From: Candidatus Fermentibacterota bacterium
Lineage (GTDB): Bacteria; Fermentibacterota; Fermentibacteria; Fermentibacterales; JCC-6
DNA length: 21,601 nt
Direction of reading: 5' to 3'
Assembly: GCA_030607835.1 (NCBI GenBank)
Contig: JAUWJE010000003.1
Location: 1 to 21,601, forward strand
The translations under genes and the position numbers were made by a program. Each line of letters opens with the position of its first letter. The stretch's first letter is position 1. The notes beneath the pieces are model-generated. The model worked only from the letters and a program-made list of their open reading frames with translations, was not told where the DNA came from and ran no database searches. Positions 7,079 to 15,679 of this stretch are shown piece by piece.

Positions 7079-9899
7079 GAGCCATTTCCAGTATTCTCGG
7101 AGTGCCCGGAACCGATCCTGAGACTGGAGTAATTTTCAGCATTACTGCACCGGTCATTCCACCGAGATCCAGATCGTAATGCCATTCGAGTTTACCCTCA
7201 TAATTGCTGCTGTACCTGCCGAAAAGATCTCCCGATACCGCTGCTTCTGTCCAGGTATAACCGTTATCAGTGCTGAATGTTACATGCAGATCCAGAACAC
7301 GCTCCTCAGAGTCTGATAACTCGTACGAAATGTATACCGTTCCGGTTTCAACAGAGATATCACTGATAGCAGCATGCATTACTGACGGAGTTCTGGAATT
7401 ATCCAGTGAAAGTGGTCCTGCAACTTCAGAGAAGACCGTATCACCATCAATCGCGGCGAGCCTTATTTCCAGTTCCGCTCTTTCCATCCCCGGAAGATCC
7501 TCAGTACTGTTCCAGCCGACGTTGAAGTTTTGCGATGTAGAAGTGCGGAACTCTCTTTTGTCCAGACCAGCAGCCGAGATCCAGGAAACCGAACCAACAA
7601 GTCTGTATTCGAGGTCAAGAAGAATCTCATCACCCTCCGGATCTATGATCTGGAATGTGACTGGTACGAGTCCTCTGAACGTCTCCCATCTGCCGGGAGA
7701 GGTGATCGCAATGGATGGAGGTCTGTTGTTGTCCAGATGGAATGGAGAGGATGGAACAGCAATACCTCTGTCGATATCTTCGGGAATTGCTCTGAAACGC
7801 ACCTGATTACCATCGAATCCTGGAGCATCTATTTCCGATTCCCAGATAATGTCATACTGATAAGTGCCAGTGGAAGGAGTTGAACTCTCGGATACTGTTG
7901 CTGCTCGCCAATTTGCTCCACCGTCAAGGGAATACTCATAATGTACTTCAAGCGGGTTTTCCTCCGGATCGGCCAGTCTGACTCCTAATGCTATTCGGCC
8001 CGAGACTTCTGCCTCTGGCGCAATGATCTGGCCTGATGGAAGCCTGTCGGAGTCAAGATGTAGATTGCCCAGTATGCTCCATTGTCCGGGATCTGAATCA
8101 GCTGCTCTTACCCTGAGAGAAATGTTCTCAATGTCAACATGACCGAGATCATTGGCGGCGTTCCATATAACCGGTTCACCATAGAACCATGGCGCAATCT
8201 CGAAGATACTGCCTCTGAGGTGAGCATTTCTCCAGGTTGTCTGACCATCAATTGAATACTGGGCCTGAAGCTGAATTATATCACCCTCGGGATCGTCAAC
8301 AGAATAATGGATGATGTACTTTCCATCTGATTCTTCCCTTGATGTGGATAGATAAAGTGCTGGAGGGATATTATTGTCCACACGAAAGATGTTTGATAGA
8401 CCACTGACACCCGGACCATCCGGACAGAAAGGGGTTATTCTCAGAACGCACTCGTGTATATCCTGACCTGGCAGGTCTTCATCACTGTACCACAGCACGC
8501 TTGACCCATCGTCTCTGAAACTGTTTGTCTCATTCCATGTGAATCCTGAATTCGTGGAATAAGCCAGTGAGATTCCAGAAACGAAATCGCCGCTGATCTG
8601 ATAGGGTAGAGTAACTGCTCCGGAGCATTCTTCTGAAATCACATCCGCGCAGATAACAGGGAGAAAGGAAAGACCATAACTTCCTGAATTAGCTTCATCG
8701 CAAAGCATCTGAGGCCATGGACCTGGATGCATGCCAATTCTGGAGATTGTGTATGCTGCAAGCTTGCCTGTTCTTCCGAGCACAACAAGTTCCAGGTTTC
8801 CATCTCCGTCTATATCACCCGCTGCAGGGGGGGTGGATACAGGTTGACCGAATGAAATTGGAAATCCCTGTATTATTCGTCCTTCTGCGTTCCATCCGTA
8901 AACACTGCCGTTGTCCGTTCCCACTATAACTCCCATCCCACCGCTCGTTCTGGCAATTATGGGAGAAGTCGGGCGGCCATCTGTGAAATTGGGCCAGCGC
9001 CAGGATCCGGCAAGGCTGCCGTCGCCATTGAGCAGTGTTACCGTACTGTCAATGCAGGAAATAGCTATCTGAAGCTCCGGACTATCCAGATCAAGACGTC
9101 CAACAGCAAGAGGTCCTCTGATGCATCTGTCATCAAGGAAAAAGGGCCACCCGTCGATGCAGCTACCGGTCATGCTCACAGCGTACAGCCTTTTGTTATG
9201 AGTCGCGAACAGAACATCACCCAGACCGTCAGCGTCAATATCAGCAGTTACAGGAATACTTCCTGATGAATAGCCCGTGTTGACAGGCCAGCCAGGTGAC
9301 ACAGAGCCGTTCATGGAGAGCACGTATATCCGGGTATTGACAAGTGCGCAGACGAGGGAATATCCCGAACCTCCGTCAAGAGCGATCTGAGAAGGTTGCC
9401 ACCTCAGTTTAGCTGGGAGCTGCACAGGCCATGATGGTACTGGATTGCCTGAAAGATCAAGCAGGTGTACCTTGGAGTCAGCGGTTCCGAAAGAAATCTC
9501 GTAATTGCCATCGTCATCGAGATCTACAGCAGATATTCCGGTCAGAATCCCGGGACCGACAAAAACAGGCCATCCGCTATTCTCGATCCCGTTATGATCA
9601 ACAAGATGAATATAGCCATCGTTATCCGCGTATGAGATTACGTGTCCTGATGAAGGTGAGTAGAAAGCTGCTGCTTTTTTTGAAACACCCGCTTCACTTG
9701 ATAGTGGGAATCCATCAAGCGGTACACCGGATCCGGTCCATCCGCCAAGACCATTGTCTCCAAGTGATACAAAAATATTCATTGATCCGGACTGATTGAA
9801 AGCCAGTAAAGGATTGCTCATGGGTGTATACCCGGTATTGATTTCCCATTGGGGAATCTGACAAATCAATGATGCGTAAAGAAATAGACATATAAACAC
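7071..9899 (-). CDS. Large secreted protein: FG-GAP-like beta-propeller plus five Ig-like repeats
   Basis: 942 residues. The N-terminus (1-14) is hydrophobic and probably a signal sequence, though it lacks the usual Lys/Arg. Residues about 25-400 form a propeller of VCBS/FG-GAP type blades, with Asp-rich calcium-type loops DLDDDGN (126-132), DIDADG (220-225) and DIDGDGN (362-368), and repeated GWP/GFP turns ending blades. Residues 411-942 hold five Ig/FN3-like units of about 105-110 residues, each with a YS.DgG.tW-type core and a closing LDNN.PP-type linker (linkers near 507, 615, 722, 832). No sorting domain or anchor is evident at the C-terminus. The start is GTG at 9899 with GGAGGTG 7 nt upstream; no other in-frame start fits. 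Likely cell-surface or extracellular, binding or structural role; no enzymatic motif seen. Confidence 0.8.
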   Translation of the reverse strand: MFICLFLYASLICQIPQWEINTGYTPMSNPLLAFNQSGSMNIFVSLGDNGLGGWTGSGVPLDGFPLSSEAGVSKKAAAFYSPSSGHVISYADNDGYIHLVDHNGIENSGWPVFVGPGILTGISAVDLDDDGNYEISFGTADSKVHLLDLSGNPVPSWPVQLPAKLRWQPSQIALDGGSGYSLVCALVNTRIYVLSMNGSVSPGWPVNTGYSSGSIPVTADIDADGLGDVLFATHNKRLYAVSMTGSCIDGWPFFLDDRCIRGPLAVGRLDLDSPELQIAISCIDSTVTLLNGDGSLAGSWRWPNFTDGRPTSPIIARTSGGMGVIVGTDNGSVYGWNAEGRIIQGFPISFGQPVSTPPAAGDIDGDGNLELVVLGRTGKLAAYTISRIGMHPGPWPQMLCDEANSGSYGLSFLPVICADVISEECSGAVTLPYQISGDFVSGISLAYSTNSGFTWNETNSFRDDGSSVLWYSDEDLPGQDIHECVLRITPFCPDGPGVSGLSNIFRVDNNIPPALYLSTSREESDGKYIIHYSVDDPEGDIIQLQAQYSIDGQTTWRNAHLRGSIFEIAPWFYGEPVIWNAANDLGHVDIENISLRVRAADSDPGQWSILGNLHLDSDRLPSGQIIAPEAEVSGRIALGVRLADPEENPLEVHYEYSLDGGANWRAATVSESSTPSTGTYQYDIIWESEIDAPGFDGNQVRFRAIPEDIDRGIAVPSSPFHLDNNRPPSIAITSPGRWETFRGLVPVTFQIIDPEGDEILLDLEYRLVGSVSWISAAGLDKREFRTSTSQNFNVGWNSTEDLPGMERAELEIRLAAIDGDTVFSEVAGPLSLDNSRTPSVMHAAISDISVETGTVYISYELSDSEERVLDLHVTFSTDNGYTWTEAAVSGDLFGRYSSNYEGKLEWHYDLDLGGMTGAVMLKITPVSGSVPGTPRILEMALR

Positions 9900-9934
9900 A
9901 AATACACCTCCGTTAAAGAGGAACTAGTAACTTA

Positions 9935-9963
9935 TTATTATGCTGGATTGTCATGTAAGTCAA
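9935..9963 (-). promoter_or_regulatory. Proximal sigma70-type promoter of the secreted-protein gene
   Basis: Minus strand: -35 TTGACT (9958-9963), 17-nt spacer, -10 TAATAA (9935-9940). Transcription would begin near 9928, giving a leader of about 29 nt to the GTG start, with the GGAGGTG ribosome binding site at 9905-9911. Boxes and spacing are close to consensus. Confidence 0.7.
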
Positions 9964-10012
9964 CCACAGACACAAATACACCTCCTTTTAGCTTAGGAAG
10001 TAAGGTAACTTA

Positions 10013-10041
10013 TTACTATGCTGGTTCGTCATGTAAGTCAA
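10013..10041 (-). promoter_or_regulatory. Distal duplicated promoter of the secreted-protein gene
   Basis: Minus strand copy of the same promoter: TTGACT (10036-10041), 17-nt spacer, TAGTAA (10013-10018). The -10 box is one base worse than in the proximal copy. A transcript from here would carry the duplicated GGAGGTG (9979-9985) and GTG ahead of the real start. Confidence 0.55.
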
Positions 10042-10093
10042 CCACAGACAGGCCATTCCCTTCAATACAGTAGAGGTTGACTCATGACTTCTA

Positions 10094-10122
10094 TTGACAA
10101 ATAATCATACATACAGTAATGA
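10094..10122 (+). promoter_or_regulatory. Candidate promoter of the seven-gene envelope operon
   Basis: TTGACA (10094-10099), exactly 17 nt, then TAATGA (10117-10122). It predicts a start near 10129 and a leader of about 60 nt before the ATG at 10188. Just upstream is GGTTGACTCATGAC (10075-10088), which also offers an overlapping TTGACT -35 box with AATAAT after 17 nt, so two overlapping promoters are possible. Confidence 0.55.
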
Positions 10123-10124
10123 AT

Positions 10125-10147
10125 GTTGAAGGAATTCTTCCATCAAC
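10125..10147 (+). promoter_or_regulatory. Dyad/hairpin at the predicted transcription start of the operon
   Basis: GTTGAAGGAA (10125-10134) and TTCCATCAAC (10138-10147) form an inverted repeat with 9 of 10 pairs and a TTC loop. It starts just after the -10 box, so it could be a repressor operator over the start site or a stem-loop at the 5' end of the long mRNA. There is no T-run, so it is not a terminator. Confidence 0.5.
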
Positions 10148-10187
10148 TCTGTTCTGACTTTGGGTTCGGGGGGAGTATGGAGAAGTT

Positions 10188-11126
10188 ATGAAATACACCG
10201 TGTATTCTGTCTTATTGATATCCTTTGTTGCCGTAGCTGGTTCTCTTCAATTCACACACTCGGGAGTTATTGATTGCCCCGATGCTTATGTGTTGCAACA
10301 CACCGAGATAGAAGCTGCGCTTTCTGTTGCGGCTTACAGCGTCGAGGATACTACCGGAGCTAGCAACAGTGAATCCATGGTTACAGGATATCTTGATGTG
10401 GGACTCTTTCGTTACGCTCAGATAGGTATTTCCTACCTTGGTGATGGAGGAGTTGTAGGGAACGTCAAATTTGCCGTTCTTCAGGAAGGTATTTCAGTAC
10501 CCGCATTTGCTATTGGTCTTGAGAATATCACAGGGGAAAAGGATATTGACTGTTTCAAGATAGATAGTGCCGGAGTAGAAATGTTCTACCAGTACAACGA
10601 CGCTCAGAACTGGTCTGCATACGGTGTTGCTTCAAAAGACCTAAGCTTTCTGCTCGGAATTCCTGCAACCGTCAACCTCGGTATCGGAATCGGCCGGTTT
10701 GTCGGAATTGTTGATTCAGGAGCTCTTGGTATCGGAAGTTCAATCGCCCACGGACTCTTCGGATCAGTTGTGTATTATCCAAACGATCTCTTTTCTATTG
10801 CCCTTGAGCAGGACGGCAGGGATCTGAACCTGGGTGTATCATATAAGATTAACAGTTTCATAACTCTCGAGATGGCATGGGCTGAATTCGAACAGACGAT
10901 CTTTCCAGCTAAAGGCCAGAACAAAACTGATGTCATGCAGAATTCCAAAGTCTCATTTGGTGTGAGATCCAGAATAGGTCCTGTGTTCGGAGCAGACAGG
11001 ATTGCGCTTGAACGTGAGCAGCAGCGCATTGAACGGGCAAGGAATAGACTGCAGGAACTTGAGGCTCGTAGAAGAGCGGCTGAGTCAGAACTACAGAGAC
11101 TCCGCGATCTTCTTGAGACCCACTGA
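10188..11126 (+). CDS. Probable outer-membrane beta-barrel-like protein with C-terminal coiled coil
   Basis: 312 residues, not assigned to a named family. Residues 1-19 are a Sec signal peptide (MKYTVYSVLLISFVAVAGS). Residues about 40-265 alternate short amphipathic strands with Gly/Asp/Asn turns (for example GYLDVGLFRYAQIGISYLGD and VNLGIGIGRFVGIVD), like small porin-like or YjbH-like barrels. The last 43 or so residues (from 270, RIALEREQQRIERARNRLQE onward) are a charged heptad-type helix that would reach into the periplasm. First gene of the operon; GGAGAAG lies just before the ATG. The TPR gene follows after 17 nt. Being co-transcribed with ExbB/ExbD and a transducer, it is a candidate outer-membrane anchor or channel for that complex. 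Barrel assignment is inference. Confidence 0.6.
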   Translation: MKYTVYSVLLISFVAVAGSLQFTHSGVIDCPDAYVLQHTEIEAALSVAAYSVEDTTGASNSESMVTGYLDVGLFRYAQIGISYLGDGGVVGNVKFAVLQEGISVPAFAIGLENITGEKDIDCFKIDSAGVEMFYQYNDAQNWSAYGVASKDLSFLLGIPATVNLGIGIGRFVGIVDSGALGIGSSIAHGLFGSVVYYPNDLFSIALEQDGRDLNLGVSYKINSFITLEMAWAEFEQTIFPAKGQNKTDVMQNSKVSFGVRSRIGPVFGADRIALEREQQRIERARNRLQELEARRRAAESELQRLRDLLETH

Positions 11127-11143
11127 AGAAACGATCAGTTGAC

Positions 11144-14100
11144 ATGAAACTTCGACTGTTACTTCTATTTTTGATTTCATTCAGTTCGATTCTGTACGCT
11201 CAGAATCAGGACGATGCTTCCGGTGCATCCGAATCCACCAATATTACAGAAGATACAAGCGCTCGTCTCAGGCGAACCTCAGAAGAACTTGCTGAGATTG
11301 AGGCGCAGATTGGCAGGGAAGAAGATCGCCTGGAAAGAATCATGTCTGAACTTGTTCAGCTTCGAAGACAGCATGCGATTCTTTCAAGTGCTGAAAGCGC
11401 ATTCCTTCTTGGCGAAGAACTGTATATGGCAGGGTCGATTGTTTGGGCAAGAGAAGCTTTCGAATCAGTGAAGGATAATTTCCCGGAATCCATTTATTAT
11501 GACGACGCTATTTTCAGACTCGAACTGATCTCGTTCGAACTTCAGGATTTCGAATCAGCGGTTGAATATTTCGAAATTCTCAGAAATTCAGATCCCTCTT
11601 TTGAGTTCATGGACCTTGCAATAATTGCCGCAGGTCTCTCTACTTACAATCAGGGGGATTTTCCCGGTTCCAGAACGCTGTACAATCAGGTGATGCCATC
11701 AAGTGAATATGGAGCGCTTGCTGAATATCTGAAGGCTGTAGCATTCGTGGAGGAGGAAAATATAGAGTCCGCTGTTGCTTCCCTCGAAGGAATACTCAAT
11801 CGGACGGGTGGAACCACTGGAGAGCTGAATCTTGCCGACAGAGCAAGGATCGCTCTTGCTCAGATCCTCGTTGAAGAGGCTAGATACGATGATGCTATCA
11901 GATATTATTCCAGAGTATCTCCCTTCAGCTCCTACTACGATATTGCCATGCTCGGGTACGTCTGGACCCTTATGCGGCAGGGTGAATATCAGGATGCGTA
12001 TAACCTTGCTGAGAGAATTCAGGGGGAAGTTCCGAACTCCGAGATTTTATCTGAATTTAAACTTGCTCAGGCAAATTGTGCTCTTGGCGCGCAAGATCTT
12101 GATATCGCTATAAGCATGTACGAGGATTTGCTTTCGCATTTTCAGGATACCGAAGATTACTACGATCTGTTTCTTACCGGATCATCACTTGCTCAGGAAG
12201 AATACAAACTTGAGCGGGAACGTCTTGACCGGATAAGGCTTGGTCTCGCAGAGCTCAAGGAAGAAGCGTTTACTCAGGGAGATATGGAGCTGGTTGAGGT
12301 TATTGAAGAAGAAGAAGCATTCCTCCGCGAACTCTTCACAGAAATAAGCTATCTGGAAACGGTACTCTCCCTGCCGGTTGAGATTGATCCTGAATCAATG
12401 GAGTATGAACTTGCCAGGCTCATTCAGCAGTGTAGAAACAGCACTGAAATCCTTGCTCTGACTGCCGGTGAAGTCGAAACGCTTACTGAATCCCACGGAA
12501 GCGAACGTGACCGCCAGGATCTCGCAGATGTTGAGAAGGAAATTGATAGAATACGTCTATCTCTTCAGGATCTCGCATCCAAGTTTGAAGGCGGGATGAC
12601 AACCGAGCATGACTGGGTCCAGGAAACCAAGTACGGTATTGCCGTGGCTACTTTCATGGAAAGGGAACTGAAGCGTGATTCGGTAAATTATCTTGGAGCA
12701 TATTACAGGAACAGGATTCAGGAGGCACTTGAGGAGGGCGATTCCCTGACAGCCTCATCGCTGGACGGTCTCCGATCAAGAGAAATAAGTTCTCTTAACC
12801 GCCGAATTGATGAATCTGCTATTGAATGCTCGGGATTCTTCGAGGAATATCTTGCCAATTATCCTGATTCCCGGTTCATTTCCGATGTTCTGGTCAGGCT
12901 TGCTCAGCTGTATTACGATATAGATAATCTGCATCACAGTGAGCGTCAGGCTCTTGCTGGAATAGAAGAGTATATACCTGAAGATTACTCAAAATCCATT
13001 TATTTATATCAGCAGGTTCTGAATGAACACCCTGGTAGTGAAGTTGAGGACATAGCTCTGTATTCACTTGGCTATTGTATGGAATCCATGATGGATTTCG
13101 AGGGTGCAATGGATAACTACCGTAATCTTCTTGAACAATACCCCCAGAGCTTGCTAGCGTCGGAATGCAACATTCGCGTTGGTAATTTCTACTTTGATAT
13201 CCTTGAGTATGATTCCGCTCTGGTTTATTACCAGAATGTGCTGGATTATCCCGGCAGCAGCCCCAACCTCTTTCAGCACGGATTGTACAAACTCGGGTGG
13301 ACTCTTTATCTGACGAAGAATTTCAGGAATTCTATTGCCACTTTCGCATATCTTCTTGAGGATGATAGAACCATTGACAGTCTGGGTATACGTAGAAGAG
13401 GCGATATCAGGATCCTCAATGAAACCAGAGAGTACCTTGCATATGATTTTCTGGAGATGACTGACAGATCTGCTTCTGCAGTTGCCACTGCAGTTATGTT
13501 CCTTGACAGTTTTGATGATTCAGTGACCACAGTTGATGTACTGAATCAAATGGCTCTGATTTCACAGGAAATGACAGACTGGCAGACATCAATTGAAGCA
13601 TATAACGCTATCCTCGATGAAAATCCATTAAATGCAGATGCTCCACTCTATCAGGTGAAGATTGCCCAGGCGTATGAAGAACTTGGAGAATTCGCGCTTG
13701 CTGCAAGAGCCAGAGATGAACTGATTGCCAATTATGGCGTCGACAGTGAGTGGTATAACTGGATGGGAGAGGAGTCAGCAATCGCTGTTGCCGATTCCCT
13801 GCGGGGTTCTTCATTTGAAGATGCGATACAGTACTATCTTGAACAGACTGTTATCTCCAAGGATGATCCTGTTGTCTTAAGTCAGGTCAATGAAGCCCTT
13901 ATTGAGCGAATTGGGGCTTACCTTCAACAGTATCCTGCATCAAATAGAACGTACGAATATCGTTTCCATCTTGGTGATGCTTACTATCATACAGGTCAGT
14001 ATGTCGAAGCCGGTGACATGTACTATCTGGTCTCCCTTGACAGCAGTTCATTTCAGAGACAGGAAGATGCGTTCAACAACGCGTTTTCATCATACCTGAT

Positions 14101-15679
14101 TGCATACGATGAAACTCCGGGAGTTGACAGCCTTTTACTGAGACAGAAAATGCTGGAGACTGTAACCAAGTATTCCGAGACTTTCCCCGACGGTGAGAAT
14201 GTCGCCTGGTTCCTGTGGGCTGCAGCACCGAAGTTCTACAACGCAAGCGATTACGATTCCGCTCGAGAGATGTTCTCACAGCTTTATCACAATTATCCGA
14301 ATTCCGGCTTTGCCGCAAGGGCTGCGAAATTTATCGCTGATTCTTATCAGCATGAGGAGCTGTATGCCGAGGCTGAGGAATGGTACGGAAATGCATCGCA
14401 GATGGCAGCACAGAGCGGAGAGGATCTCGGAGCCGACATAGAGCTTCTCGCGGCTTCTTCCGCATACCAGGATGCGGCTGCGCTGGCTGAGAGTGAGAGC
14501 ACGGAAGACCTTCTCGCAGCTGCACGGCGCTGGGAGGAGACAGCTCATGAACATGCCGGATCCGACGTTGCTCCAGTTGCCTTATATGACGCAGCTGAGA
14601 CTTATGGAAAAGCTGGAAGCATCGATAACTCTGTAAGACTTTTCCAGGAATTGGCACAGGTGTATCCTTCCTATGAAAATGTTGCAACCGGTCTGCTCAG
14701 AGCTGCTTACCTGCTTCGGGAGGATGAGCAATATATAAGAGCAGCTCAGATATATCTTGAAGCTTATGCAAAATTCCCGACTGATCCGGATATGATGGCA
14801 GCACTTAGCAGTGCAGCTCGATGTTTCGAGGATGGGGACAGACTCGATTTAGCAATGGGTGTTTTTGAGCAGATTGCAAATGACAGAGCGGGAACAGCTG
14901 ATGTTGTGATGGAAGCTTTCGCTAAAATTGGTGAATACAATTACGATATGGGCAACATAACATATTCGTTGAGCAATTTTGAGAACTGCATTTCCATATA
15001 TGATCAATATCGCGATGGTCAGCTGACTTATCCGGCCATGTCCGCCTACCTTGTAGGTGAAGTTGCTTCGCGGGATTATTATGCTCTGACTCCGGTAACT
15101 ACCGATAATGTCGAGTACAAAACACAGCTCTTCAATGGGGCGGTCGCCAGTTATAACAGAACATTCTTGTACCTTGATGACGATTATGTCTTTCGGGCAG
15201 TTCTGAAGATCGGTGAAATTCAGGAGGATTTTGCGAACACAATCGGTTTTATGAATCCACCTGAAGGGCTTTCACCTGAAGGGGAGGAAGCTTTCTACAA
15301 TACACTGATGGAAGCGTACGATTTATACATCCAGAGGGCAACCTCCACTTACGAGAATGGTCTTGAGCTCGCGATGAATAATGGAATACGCACTGAGTGG
15401 ACCGATTTTATTGCAGTAAATCTTGATCTTCTGCTCCCCGGTTCAAGCTCAAGCATCGGTTACTCATCGTTCACTCCCAGAGTAGAGGAGACACCTGAAA
15501 TAGAGGAAATCAGCGATGTTGATGATGGCTTCACACCTGATCCCACTGATACTGGAACTTCCGCCGCTGATACTCCGCTCCTTGGAGAATCCGAAACTTC
15601 CACTGATGACCCCGGTCACACTATCAGATATGAAGAAGAGGAAGAAAGCGGAGGGGGGTGTTTCCTATGGCCGTTCTGA
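11144..15679 (+). CDS. Very large periplasmic tetratricopeptide-repeat protein
   Basis: 1511 residues. Signal peptide 1-19 (cleavage near LYA-QNQ). A coiled coil (about 40-80, rich in Arg/Glu/Leu) precedes TPR/Sel1-like helical hairpins that fill most of the protein. Typical units read NYPDSRFISDVLVRLAQLYY and EHPGSEVEDIALYSLGYCME, the YbgF/BamD-like flavour of TPR with a P.S...DEA pattern. A second coiled-coil region interrupts the repeats near 350-490. The last 70 residues are acidic, Thr/Pro-rich and disordered, ending in SGGGCFLWPF. It should be a periplasmic scaffold. M. xanthus gliding and spore-coat complexes contain comparably large TPR proteins (AgmU/GltD, AgmK/GltI); I infer an analogous role, not orthology. 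The next gene starts inside its 3' end. Confidence 0.8.
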   Translation: MKLRLLLLFLISFSSILYAQNQDDASGASESTNITEDTSARLRRTSEELAEIEAQIGREEDRLERIMSELVQLRRQHAILSSAESAFLLGEELYMAGSIVWAREAFESVKDNFPESIYYDDAIFRLELISFELQDFESAVEYFEILRNSDPSFEFMDLAIIAAGLSTYNQGDFPGSRTLYNQVMPSSEYGALAEYLKAVAFVEEENIESAVASLEGILNRTGGTTGELNLADRARIALAQILVEEARYDDAIRYYSRVSPFSSYYDIAMLGYVWTLMRQGEYQDAYNLAERIQGEVPNSEILSEFKLAQANCALGAQDLDIAISMYEDLLSHFQDTEDYYDLFLTGSSLAQEEYKLERERLDRIRLGLAELKEEAFTQGDMELVEVIEEEEAFLRELFTEISYLETVLSLPVEIDPESMEYELARLIQQCRNSTEILALTAGEVETLTESHGSERDRQDLADVEKEIDRIRLSLQDLASKFEGGMTTEHDWVQETKYGIAVATFMERELKRDSVNYLGAYYRNRIQEALEEGDSLTASSLDGLRSREISSLNRRIDESAIECSGFFEEYLANYPDSRFISDVLVRLAQLYYDIDNLHHSERQALAGIEEYIPEDYSKSIYLYQQVLNEHPGSEVEDIALYSLGYCMESMMDFEGAMDNYRNLLEQYPQSLLASECNIRVGNFYFDILEYDSALVYYQNVLDYPGSSPNLFQHGLYKLGWTLYLTKNFRNSIATFAYLLEDDRTIDSLGIRRRGDIRILNETREYLAYDFLEMTDRSASAVATAVMFLDSFDDSVTTVDVLNQMALISQEMTDWQTSIEAYNAILDENPLNADAPLYQVKIAQAYEELGEFALAARARDELIANYGVDSEWYNWMGEESAIAVADSLRGSSFEDAIQYYLEQTVISKDDPVVLSQVNEALIERIGAYLQQYPASNRTYEYRFHLGDAYYHTGQYVEAGDMYYLVSLDSSSFQRQEDAFNNAFSSYLIAYDETPGVDSLLLRQKMLETVTKYSETFPDGENVAWFLWAAAPKFYNASDYDSAREMFSQLYHNYPNSGFAARAAKFIADSYQHEELYAEAEEWYGNASQMAAQSGEDLGADIELLAASSAYQDAAALAESESTEDLLAAARRWEETAHEHAGSDVAPVALYDAAETYGKAGSIDNSVRLFQELAQVYPSYENVATGLLRAAYLLREDEQYIRAAQIYLEAYAKFPTDPDMMAALSSAARCFEDGDRLDLAMGVFEQIANDRAGTADVVMEAFAKIGEYNYDMGNITYSLSNFENCISIYDQYRDGQLTYPAMSAYLVGEVASRDYYALTPVTTDNVEYKTQLFNGAVASYNRTFLYLDDDYVFRAVLKIGEIQEDFANTIGFMNPPEGLSPEGEEAFYNTLMEAYDLYIQRATSTYENGLELAMNNGIRTEWTDFIAVNLDLLLPGSSSSIGYSSFTPRVEETPEIEEISDVDDGFTPDPTDTGTSAADTPLLGESETSTDDPGHTIRYEEEEESGGGCFLWPF

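Larger units (their letters stand above)
9896..10049 (-). repeat. Tandem duplication of promoter, leader, RBS and start codon
   Basis: Two direct copies, 9896-9971 and 9970-10049, of a roughly 76-80-bp unit share ACACAAATACACCTCC at one end and GTCATGTAAGTCAACC plus ACAGAC at the other. They differ mainly by a few indels in the middle. Read on the minus strand each unit contains TTGACT, a 17-nt spacer, TAATAA or TAGTAA, and then GGAGGTG and a GTG codon. The copy next to the gene supplies the real RBS and start. The distal copy would start an 11-codon mini-ORF (9973 down to 9938) that ends inside the proximal promoter. Confidence 0.85.

Noticed and set aside
9905..9928. RBS-sequestering hairpin (CCTC pairing with GAGG) ahead of the secreted-protein start
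   Set aside because: Only four pairs with a seven-base loop; not enough to claim a riboregulator.
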